64,000 nucleotides of DNA from Verrucomicrobiota bacterium. GTDB taxonomy: Bacteria > Verrucomicrobiota > Verrucomicrobiia > Opitutales > Opitutaceae. The translations under genes were made by a program, and so were the position numbers. Shown here in pieces: positions 28,373 through 35,726 of this stretch; within the stretch, counting starts at the first letter, position 1, and every line of letters starts with the position of its first letter. Below the pieces are notes generated by a model. That model saw nothing but the letters and a program-made list of their open reading frames with translations, ran no database searches and was not told the origin of the DNA. The stretch covers positions 1-64,000 of the forward strand of contig JAPLTN010000112.1 in assembly GCA_026398135.1 (NCBI GenBank), read 5' to 3'.

Positions 28373-30216
28373 GTCTCGCCCCCGCCCAACCCAACCGCCT
28401 CGCCCGCGAAGCCTGGATCCTGCTCGGCCTCGGCCTGCTCGCCGCCGCCATCGCCGCCGCCTGGGCCCTTCACCAGCTCCGGATAAACGACAACATCGGC
28501 CTGCGCGCCCTCGTCCCCGTTTCCACCCCCTTCGGCCTCGACGCCTGCGTCATCGTCATCATCGCCGCCAGCTTCGGCCTCGTTTCCCAACTCCGCCTGA
28601 TCCTCGACCGCCGTGCCCTGTTCACCGCCCTCGGCCTCGTCCTCGCGGGCTGGCTGATCTGCGGCCTCGCCCCCCGCGCCCACCGCATCCTCTACGACGA
28701 ACACATCTACATGCAGATCGGGCAAACCCTCGCCCACACCGGCCGCGCCGAACAAGCCGACTACGCCCGCGCCGAACACGGCAAATTCGAGCTCTACCAA
28801 AACGCGGTAAACAAACAGCCCAACGGCTGGCCCTACCTCCTCGGCCGCGTTTACCAATGGACCGGCGCCTCCACCGCCGTCGCCTTCGACGTCAACCGCC
28901 TCCTCGCCGGCCTCGCCGCCGCCACCCTTTTCCTCGCCCTCACCCTTGCCCCTTGGAATCTCCCGGCCGGCACGCCCCTCGCCGCCGCCCTCGCCTACCT
29001 CTTCACCCCCCTCATCCCGTGGTGGAGCCGCACCGTCGCGGTCGAGCCCTCCACCGCCGCCACCACCCTCCTCTCCTTCGCCTCCGCCTGCCTCTACATC
29101 CGTCTCCGTCAAAACGCCCCTAACGTGCGCGGCCGGCTCGCCGCCGGGCTCCTGCTCGCCGCCGCCACCGCCTTCGCCTGGTATTTCCGCCCCGAATCCC
29201 TGCTGGCTTTCCCGCTTGTCGCCATCGTTTGCTGGTCCACCGAAGACCGCTTCTACTCCGACCCCGGCTTCTGGGGCGCCGCCCTGCTCGCCGCCGCCCT
29301 CGCCACCCCGAACTTCCTCCACCTCTGGTCCATGCGCACCGAAGACTGGGGGGCTAACGACGGACAGCGCTTCGCCCTCGATTTCATCGGCAAAAACCTC
29401 GGCAGCAACCTAGGCTACTTTTTCCAAAACGAATGGTTCCCCGTCGTCGGCACCCTACCCCTCGCGATCGGCGCGGGCTGGCTGCTCCTGCGCCGCGGCT
29501 CCGTCGCCCTCGTGCTCGCCCTCTGGCTGGCCTGCTCCTGGGGCATTTTCGTGGTCTTCTACGCCGGCGGCTACCACTACGGCGCCAGCTGCCGCTACGC
29601 CGTCATCTCCGCCGCCCCCGCGGCCCTCCTCATCGGCCTCGGCGTCACCGTATCGGCCCACGCCCTACGCCCCCGCCCCCTGCTCGCCGGCGCCGCCGCC
29701 ACCCTCCTTGCCTTGGGCTGGGCCTCGGGCTGGAAATTCGTGCCCACCCTCACCCGCGAGGCTGTCGAGGCCCAGGAAGACATCGTTTTTATTAAACGCG
29801 AAGCCGCCCGTCTGCCCTCCGGCTCCCTGGTCGTCACCCAAATCCCCTACGTCTGGCTGCTCGAAGGCCGCAACGCTTCCCAGTACAGCCCCATCGAGGA
29901 CTTGCTGCGCACCCAGCTGCGCGAACTCGCCAACCAATACCCCGGCGGCATCTACCTCCACTACGGCTTCTGGGAAAACGCCGAACCCGCCCGCGCCCGC
30001 TACGCCGCCGACTGGATCCTCAGCTGCGACGCCACCGAAATCGCCCGCTACTCCAGCCACGCCCACACCTTCGGCCTCTTCCGTCTCGATACCCCCGGCG
30101 GTCTCGCCCGCCACGGCGGCCCCCGCCCCCCCGTCTCCGAACGCAAGGAAAGCGAACTCGACCTCGCGCTCGCCGCCGCCCGCCGCCGCGCCGCCGCCAC
30201 GCCCCCGCAACCATGA
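28369..30216 (+). CDS. GT-C fold membrane glycosyltransferase (GT39/PMT-like)
   Basis: A 615-residue polytopic protein starting MSLAPAQPNRLAREAW; the start overlaps the carbamoyltransferase stop. About 11-12 helices. The first large loop contains RILYDEHIYMQIG, a DE-x-type acidic motif as in GT-C enzymes that use polyprenyl-phosphate sugars. The C-terminal 170 residues are soluble and probably extracytoplasmic. It could transfer a sugar to a protein or glycan. PMT-like O-glycosylation is one possibility; the similarity seen is structural in type, not enough to name the acceptor. Confidence 0.85.
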   Translation: MSLAPAQPNRLAREAWILLGLGLLAAAIAAAWALHQLRINDNIGLRALVPVSTPFGLDACVIVIIAASFGLVSQLRLILDRRALFTALGLVLAGWLICGLAPRAHRILYDEHIYMQIGQTLAHTGRAEQADYARAEHGKFELYQNAVNKQPNGWPYLLGRVYQWTGASTAVAFDVNRLLAGLAAATLFLALTLAPWNLPAGTPLAAALAYLFTPLIPWWSRTVAVEPSTAATTLLSFASACLYIRLRQNAPNVRGRLAAGLLLAAATAFAWYFRPESLLAFPLVAIVCWSTEDRFYSDPGFWGAALLAAALATPNFLHLWSMRTEDWGANDGQRFALDFIGKNLGSNLGYFFQNEWFPVVGTLPLAIGAGWLLLRRGSVALVLALWLACSWGIFVVFYAGGYHYGASCRYAVISAAPAALLIGLGVTVSAHALRPRPLLAGAAATLLALGWASGWKFVPTLTREAVEAQEDIVFIKREAARLPSGSLVVTQIPYVWLLEGRNASQYSPIEDLLRTQLRELANQYPGGIYLHYGFWENAEPARARYAADWILSCDATEIARYSSHAHTFGLFRLDTPGGLARHGGPRPPVSERKESELDLALAAARRRAAATPPQP

Positions 30217-31358
30217 GCGCCTCCCTCTACTCCTGGACCCGCTTCGCCGGCCGCACCGCCGCCGCCGCCCTCGGTCGCGAAAAGGACGCACTCCCCTTTA
30301 AAATCGTGCTCGTCGTCACCAAACGCTGCCACTCCCGCTGCGTTTACTGCGACATCTGGAAAATCAAGGACCGCCCCGACGGCATCGCCGGCGAACTCAC
30401 CGGCGAAGAAATGGCCCGCCTCGCCGCCGCCAACCCCTACCTCCACTGGATCGACTTCACCGGCGGCGAACCCACCGACCGCCCCGACTTCGTCGAGGTG
30501 GTCCAGGCCTTCCACCGCCACTGCCCCGACCTCCTCCTCGTCCACTTTCCCACCAACGGCCTCGCCACCCGCCGCATCATCGCCGCCGCCGCCGAGCTCC
30601 GCCGCACCGTGCGCGCCCGCCTCGTCGTCACCGTATCCATCGACGGACCACCCGAGCTCAACGACCGCCTCCGCGGCGTCCCGCGCGACTTCGAGCACGC
30701 CCTCGCCACGTTCATCGGCCTGCGCCAGACCCTCGGCCCGGAAAACGTGTACGTTGGCATGACGCTCCACGCCCACTCCACCGGCGGCACCCAACCCACC
30801 ACCCGCGAACACGTCGCCGCCACCTTCGCCGCCGTCAACGCCGCCCTCGCCGCCCAGAACCAGGCCCCCATCGGCTGGGAAACGCTGCACCTCAACATCC
30901 CCCACCTTTCCCAACACTACTACGGCAACCAGCAAGCCCCCGCCACCGACGGCTTCGGCGGCCCCCAGCACCGCGCCGAGGTCGCCGAGGCCCTCCGCTA
31001 CGCCGCCGCGCAGACCAAACAACACGGTGCCTGGGGCATGCGCCTGCTCGAACGCGCCTACCGCCAGGAAGCCCTCCGCTACCTCGCCACCGGCCGCACC
31101 CGCGTTCCCTGCTCCGCCCTCCAATCCACCGCCTACGTCTCCGAACGCGGCGATCTCTACCCCTGCACCATTTGGGATAAACCCCTCGGCAACCTGCGCG
31201 ATTCCGGCTACGACCTCCACCCCCTGCTCGCCCGCGCCCGCGCCTCCGGCGTGCGCGCCGACGTCGCCGCCGGCCGTTGCCCCAATTGCTGGACCCCCTG
31301 CGAGGCCTACCCCGCCCTCGCCGCCTCCCCCCTCCGCGCCGCCCGCGCCCTGCTCTAA
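30213..31358 (+). CDS. Radical SAM protein with SPASM-like C-terminal cysteine domain
   Basis: A 381-residue enzyme with the radical SAM cluster motif KRCHSRCVYCDIW (CxxxCxxC) near residue 40, and TGGEPTDRPDF and VSIDGPPELNDRLRG for SAM and substrate binding. A C-terminal set of Cys residues (PCSALQSTAYVSERGDLYPC...CPNCWTPCEAYP) points to an auxiliary FeS cluster (SPASM). The start overlaps the GT-C stop. Substrate unknown: such proteins modify peptides or carbohydrates. Being last in a glycosyltransferase/carbamoyltransferase run favours a glycan precursor. Confidence 0.93.
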   Translation: MSASLYSWTRFAGRTAAAALGREKDALPFKIVLVVTKRCHSRCVYCDIWKIKDRPDGIAGELTGEEMARLAAANPYLHWIDFTGGEPTDRPDFVEVVQAFHRHCPDLLLVHFPTNGLATRRIIAAAAELRRTVRARLVVTVSIDGPPELNDRLRGVPRDFEHALATFIGLRQTLGPENVYVGMTLHAHSTGGTQPTTREHVAATFAAVNAALAAQNQAPIGWETLHLNIPHLSQHYYGNQQAPATDGFGGPQHRAEVAEALRYAAAQTKQHGAWGMRLLERAYRQEALRYLATGRTRVPCSALQSTAYVSERGDLYPCTIWDKPLGNLRDSGYDLHPLLARARASGVRADVAAGRCPNCWTPCEAYPALAASPLRAARALL

Positions 31359-31378
31359 ATCCCCAGTCATTACCCATC

Positions 31379-31406
31379 CGCCATTCGTCATTGGTCATTG
31401 GTCATT
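31379..31406. repeat. Heptamer tandem repeat (NGYCATT units)
   Basis: Four consecutive seven-base units CGCCATT, CGTCATT, GGTCATT, GGTCATT in the gap after the radical SAM gene. They resemble the short tandemly repeated repetitive (STRR) sequences known from cyanobacterial and some other genomes. Confidence 0.85.
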
Positions 31407-31414
31407 CGCCCCCC

Positions 31415-31449
31415 CTACTCGCTACTCACTACCCGCTACTCGCTACTCC
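31415..31449. repeat. Heptamer tandem repeat (CTACYCN units)
   Basis: Five consecutive seven-base units CTACTCG, CTACTCA, CTACCCG, CTACTCG, CTACTCC, immediately after a first heptamer array and ten bases before the next start codon. Confidence 0.85.
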
Positions 31450-31459
31450 CCCTTCCGTC

Positions 31460-33595
31460 ATGCACCCGCCCGCCCCCGCCGCCCCCCCCTGCAAACTCCC
31501 CGCTCTCGCGGAAAGCCTGCTCCTCGTCGTCGTCCCGCTCGCCGCCGCCCTTTCCTTCGTCGGCCAGCCCATGCTGGCCAAGCCCCTGCTCCACGCCTTC
31601 GGCGGCACCGCCGCCACCTGGCTCGGCTCCATGGTGTTTTTCCAAACCACCCTGCTCCTCGGCTACGCCTTCGCCCTCTGGCTCGAACGCCGGCCCCCCA
31701 CCACCCGCCTGCTCAGTGTGCTCGGCCTGATCACCCTCGCCATCCTGAGTTTCCACCTGCCCGACACCACGCCCGCCAACCCCTCCATCGCGGCCGTCAT
31801 CGGACGCCTCGTCCTCGCCTCGCTCCCGGCCTACCTCCTCCTCTTTTCCATTTCCCCGCTCCTCCACTCCGAGCTCGAACGCCGCCACCACCCCGCCCCC
31901 TACGGCCTCTACGCCTTCTCCAACCTGGGCAGCCTCGCCGCCCTCGTGCTGTACCCGCTGCTCATCGAACCGCGCCTCAACCTCTCTACCCAGAAAGTCG
32001 TCTGGCACGCCCTCCTGATCGCCCTCGGCGGAGTTCTCGCCCTGCTCATGCACACCCTCTGGCGCGAATCCGTCCAAACCCGGCGCGAAGGAAACTCCTC
32101 CCCAGACCTCCCCCTCACGCCCACCCCATTCCCCCGCCCGCTCACGTTTCTAGGCTGGACCCTGCTCGCCGCCGCCACCTGCGCGACCATGCTCTCCGCC
32201 ACCAACCTCGTGGCCTCCGAAATCGGCTCCCAACCCCTCTCCTGGGTCGGCCCCTTCGGCGTTTACCTCGCCAGCTTCGCCCTCACCTTCGCCGGACGCT
32301 GGCAACCTTGGATGAGCGCCACCGCCATCGTCGCCCTCGCCACCAGCCTGACCGGCTACTTCGGCGTCAAAGGCTTCGGCTGGCAAACCGTGGACGGCGA
32401 ACGCTTTTGGTGGCTCCTACTCGTCTGCGGCTCCGCCTGCACCGTCGGTCACGCCCTGCTCCACGAACGCCGCCCCGCCCGCGGCGGCTCCTGGTTCTAC
32501 CTCGCCCTCGCCACCGGCGGCATGCTCGGCGGCTGGTTTAGCGTCTGGGGCGCCCCCCGACTGCTCTCCCTCCCCTGGGAATTCCCCCTCCTCGCCGGAG
32601 CCCTCCTCGCCACCGGCCTCGCCTGGACCCTGCGCTGGCGTGGGTTCGTCGGCCCGTTCTTCGCCACCGCCCTCCTCGCTCTCCCCCTTGGCACCCTTGC
32701 CCTCCGCCAAGTGAACGAAATGAAAAGCGGCGGGAAAACCTTCGTCACCTATCGCGACATCCACGGCGATCTGCTCGTCGAAACCGCCGCCGAAAGTGTC
32801 GTCCTCTCCAGCGGCACCACCAGCCACGGCTCGCAACTCACCGCCGACCCGGCCGCCCGCCGCCGCCCCACCTTTTACTACACCGAAAACTCCGCCCTCG
32901 GCCGCGCCATCCAACGTCTCCAAGCCGAACGCCCCTCCCTCCGCATCGGCGCCATCGGCCTCGGCGCGGGCACTCTGGCGGCCTACCTTCGCCCCACCGA
33001 CGAAATCGTCTTTTGGGACATCGACCCCAAAATCGAAAAAGTCGCCCGCGAACACTTTTCCTATTTAGCCGATTCACCGGGCAAAGTCCGTGTCGAGCTC
33101 TCCGACGGCCGCCGCGCCCTCGCCGCCTCGAACGAAGACTTCGACCTCATCCTCATGGATGCCTTTATGGGCGACGGAGTCCCCGCGCACCTGTTAACCC
33201 GACAGGCACTCCAGCTTTATCAAACCCGACTCACCGCCCGCGAAGGCCTGCTCGTGGTGCACGCCTCGGTGCGCTACTCCGATCTCTTCCCCGTGGTCGC
33301 CGTGACGGCCAGCACCCTGAACTGGCGGGCCTTCGCCGTGCGCACCGAAATCACCGCCGCCACCGACACCCAGGATTGGGATGCCCGCGAAAGCACCTAC
33401 ATCCTGGCGGCCCCGATCGGCAAAATCGCAAAAATCAAAAGCTGGTTTGATCAACTGGAAGAGGACGACGGCCGGGTTCGCCGCGAAATCACCGAACTCA
33501 CCAGCACGGTGAATTCCCAACGCGATGTATGGCTCGACGACCGCCAATCCGGCATGGATACCCTCGACCTGAACCGCTACCTATTTGGTCGTTAG
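31460..33595 (+). CDS. Membrane protein fused to a spermidine-synthase-like domain
   Basis: A 711-residue protein from the ATG at 31460. Residues about 15-430 form roughly 12 helices. The C-terminal part is a Rossmann methyltransferase/spermidine-synthase-like domain: IGAIGLGAGTLAAYLRP, VFWDIDPKIEKVA and LSDGRRALAA, with DLILMDAFMGDGVPAHLLT as the catalytic-type Asp motif. Multi-helix SpeE-like proteins are widespread, and most have no proven aminopropyltransferase activity. It follows the radical SAM gene after a 101-base gap with heptamer repeats, so it may be in the same transcript. Confidence 0.88.
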   Translation: MHPPAPAAPPCKLPALAESLLLVVVPLAAALSFVGQPMLAKPLLHAFGGTAATWLGSMVFFQTTLLLGYAFALWLERRPPTTRLLSVLGLITLAILSFHLPDTTPANPSIAAVIGRLVLASLPAYLLLFSISPLLHSELERRHHPAPYGLYAFSNLGSLAALVLYPLLIEPRLNLSTQKVVWHALLIALGGVLALLMHTLWRESVQTRREGNSSPDLPLTPTPFPRPLTFLGWTLLAAATCATMLSATNLVASEIGSQPLSWVGPFGVYLASFALTFAGRWQPWMSATAIVALATSLTGYFGVKGFGWQTVDGERFWWLLLVCGSACTVGHALLHERRPARGGSWFYLALATGGMLGGWFSVWGAPRLLSLPWEFPLLAGALLATGLAWTLRWRGFVGPFFATALLALPLGTLALRQVNEMKSGGKTFVTYRDIHGDLLVETAAESVVLSSGTTSHGSQLTADPAARRRPTFYYTENSALGRAIQRLQAERPSLRIGAIGLGAGTLAAYLRPTDEIVFWDIDPKIEKVAREHFSYLADSPGKVRVELSDGRRALAASNEDFDLILMDAFMGDGVPAHLLTRQALQLYQTRLTAREGLLVVHASVRYSDLFPVVAVTASTLNWRAFAVRTEITAATDTQDWDARESTYILAAPIGKIAKIKSWFDQLEEDDGRVRREITELTSTVNSQRDVWLDDRQSGMDTLDLNRYLFGR

Positions 33596-33622
33596 GGCGT
33601 GGGCGAAAGGCGGAGGCGGCGC

Positions 33623-34873
33623 TCAGGGAAGCGTGAGCGCGCGGCGGAGTTCCTCGTGCTCGAACGCGCTCGCCATGCGGGAGATTTCAGCAGCCGGAGC
33701 GCCTGCTTCACGCGCGACGCTTCGCCAACCGGCGGTCGCAGTCGCGACCTCCTTGATAATCTCGCGGGCCTTGGGCAGGGAAAGTGCGAAATAACCGGCG
33801 GCCGATTCAAGCAGATCAAGGGAGCAAGTGCCTTCCGCAAGGTCGATGTTGGTCGTGAGGATGCGCGCTTTGAGATCGGCGGGCACAGGGTTCAGGTCGT
33901 AGGCAGGTGAGAGGGTCCAACCAGTTTTATCGAGGCGAAGAAAACCGTGGTTGCGCAAGTGGTCGTCCACGTTGGATGCGAGGACGCCGAAAGCGACACG
34001 GCGGTAGAGCGCATGAGCGTCCTGTCGCGCCTGCGCTCCGTGGGCGGCGAGGGCATCCACAATCTCCGGGTAGCTTCCCGTTTCGCCGTCCCTGGCCCCA
34101 AGCATGGCCATAGCCGATAGAAAAGGGATGCGCCGTGCGCCCGCGCGATCGAAACGTCGCGAGAGCAGCACGGCCTTGCCAGCCACGTGTACCAGTTCGT
34201 GTGCGGCAGTGACAATGCCAGCGCGATCCGCCAGTCGCAGAGCGATCTCCTCCCAAGTTTCGATGCTGTAGTCATCGGTTTCCTTGGGGAATTTGGCGAT
34301 GGCAAGGCCGCCATGCCGGTCGATGATCGAGGCCTTCGGGCGCGCCCCGCCCAACGATGAACCGGGAGCGAAAATCAGTTGAATATCCTCGTCGGTTTCT
34401 TCGTCGCGGAGAAGGCGCTCGGTGCTTTGCAACAGGCGTCCCAGATCCACCAGGGCGGGAACGCCCGAGGGGGGATGGGCTAGAAACTTGGTTTCGCCGG
34501 CAAAGCGGAAGCGCAGGGCGCCGAGGCGAGTTTCATCCGAGACGCCGAGTAGGTAGTCGCTCTCCATGAGTGTGCGCACGGCGCGGCCTTCTTTAATGGC
34601 CAGCCGACGCTCGGCACGTTGCATCAGGCGGCGGCCCCAAGTGTCTGGCGCGGAATCGCCGAGTGAGGCAGGGATGGCTTGGCCGGCGGCTGGAGCGTAG
34701 CTGCCACGGGTGAGAGGAAGTGCGGGCTCGAGGGCGAAGCGAGCCGGATCCCGCAGCCAAGCTTCGGTGTATTCGTAGAGAACGGTTTCTTTACCGCGCG
34801 CACGATTGCCGTGCGCACTGCCGATATGCCGCGTACCATCAGCATCGGAGAGGTGGACTTCGAAATCCGGCAT
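33623..34873 (-). CDS. hipA: HipA-family serine/threonine kinase toxin
   Basis: A 416-residue HipA-like kinase from the ATG at 34873, seven bases after the HTH gene. The nucleotide-loop motif SSLGGARPKASI is present, the catalytic Asp motif is in ASNVDDHLRNHGF, and AYDLNPVPADLK gives the metal-binding DxN-like segment. In E. coli HipA phosphorylates glutamyl-tRNA synthetase; here the target is unknown. All catalytic motifs look intact. It converges on the spermidine-synthase-like gene with 27 bases between the two stops. Confidence 0.92.
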   Translation of the reverse strand: MPDFEVHLSDADGTRHIGSAHGNRARGKETVLYEYTEAWLRDPARFALEPALPLTRGSYAPAAGQAIPASLGDSAPDTWGRRLMQRAERRLAIKEGRAVRTLMESDYLLGVSDETRLGALRFRFAGETKFLAHPPSGVPALVDLGRLLQSTERLLRDEETDEDIQLIFAPGSSLGGARPKASIIDRHGGLAIAKFPKETDDYSIETWEEIALRLADRAGIVTAAHELVHVAGKAVLLSRRFDRAGARRIPFLSAMAMLGARDGETGSYPEIVDALAAHGAQARQDAHALYRRVAFGVLASNVDDHLRNHGFLRLDKTGWTLSPAYDLNPVPADLKARILTTNIDLAEGTCSLDLLESAAGYFALSLPKAREIIKEVATATAGWRSVAREAGAPAAEISRMASAFEHEELRRALTLP

Positions 34874-34880
34874 GTTCTGT

Positions 34881-35201
34881 TTAAGGCGCGGTATGTTTGA
34901 GGCGAATGCGCTTGGGAAGGGCTTCGGCGGCGAGGGCTTGACCAAGGCTGTCGGCCAAGGGTCCGGCCAGTTGGCCGAGGCCGTCGAGCAAACCCAGGGC
35001 GTGGAGTACGGCGGCGTAAATGCCGATGCTGACTGCCGGGTCGCCCTCCTCAATGCGTTGGAGGGTGGAGCGCGAGGTAAAAGCGCGCTCGGCTACGAGT
35101 GCCATGGTCAAACGGCGGCGACGGCGGGCGTCGCGAATGTCGGCTCCGAGTTGCATAAGAGATTTGCGTACGGCGGCAGAAGGATGATGCGGTGTTGGCA
35201 T
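34881..35201 (-). CDS. hipB: HipB-like XRE-family antitoxin/repressor
   Basis: A 106-residue DNA-binding protein. The helix-turn-helix is in MQLGADIRDARRRRRLTMALVAERAFTSRSTLQRIEEGD, typical of XRE/Cro repressors. The C-terminal half (LHALGLLDGLGQLAGPLADSLGQ) should contact HipA. Antitoxin-first order and the seven-base gap match the usual hipBA operon, which is autoregulated by HipB bound at palindromes upstream. Confidence 0.88.
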   Translation of the reverse strand: MPTPHHPSAAVRKSLMQLGADIRDARRRRRLTMALVAERAFTSRSTLQRIEEGDPAVSIGIYAAVLHALGLLDGLGQLAGPLADSLGQALAAEALPKRIRLKHTAP

Positions 35202-35474
35202 AGTTTTATCTGCTTCGCGCTACCTAAAACACCATAATGTCGCGGCAAGATTACAAAATTCAAGATCTAATTACCACGCGCTGTTAGAGGAAAGGTGTGC
35301 TTGCGGAGGCTGGGGAGGTGCAAGAAAAGAAGTGAGGCCTAAAGGCGGACGCTTACACTTCGCCGAGGCCACGGTCCGTTACGGCGGGCTGAAGCGCTGC
35401 ACTACGCCGGAGGTCAAACCGCTTAACGCTGCGCAACTAACCCGAGGCCATTGGCCGAACCATCGCCTCCCGTC

Positions 35475-35525
35475 GTTTCGCGAAGCGAAACCACTACCCC
35501 CCAAGCGGCGCTCATTGAGCCGCCG
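35475..35525. repeat. Paired hairpins within a larger imperfect dyad
   Basis: GTTTCGC/GCGAAAC (7 bp, three-base loop) and GCGGCG-CTC-ATT-GAG-C-CGCCGC (nine bp with a one-base bulge) lie next to each other. They sit inside an outer imperfect inverted repeat spanning about 35416-35540. It could be a REP-like element or a recombination-site remnant; there is no integrase nearby. Confidence 0.6.
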
Positions 35526-35569
35526 CATTAGCGGTTAAAACCCTGTATTATAGTTTTATTACCGCCTAA

Positions 35570-35595
35570 ATCCGTGCCTTTATCCGCGATCCGTG
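35570..35595. repeat. Short ATCCGYG repeat cluster
   Basis: ATCCGTG, a five-base spacer, then ATCCGCG and ATCCGTG directly adjacent. It resembles short heptamer repeats found between genes in several bacterial phyla. Confidence 0.6.
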
Positions 35596-35726
35596 GTTTA
35601 AAAAATCAACCGGTAAAAGTGTATTCTTCGTGCCCAACGGGCGCGCCCGCCGCCGAGCAACGCCCCTGAGGTACCAAAGTGAACAAAGCTTTATCAGTGG
35701 TAATTTGAGATGATTCTTTAGTTTTT

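Larger units (their letters stand above)
35202..35726. other. Gene-free intergenic region rich in palindromes
   Basis: Between hipB and the giant repeat gene no convincing gene is visible. The region contains an exact 7-bp hairpin (GTTTCGC at 35475-35481, GAA loop, GCGAAAC at 35485-35491). A second stem, GCGGCG...CGCCGC, lies at about 35504-35525, and an imperfect outer dyad pairs AACCGCTTAA near 35418 with TTAGCGGTT near 35530. A short ATCCGTG-type repeat follows. Promoters for hipBA are expected at its left edge but were not resolved. Confidence 0.7.

Noticed and set aside
31379-31449. Possible CRISPR array
   Set aside because: Units are seven bases long with no spacers, and no cas genes are present.
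33599-33910. Plus-strand frame downstream of the spermidine-synthase-like gene
   Set aside because: It is antisense to hipA and has no recognisable domain.
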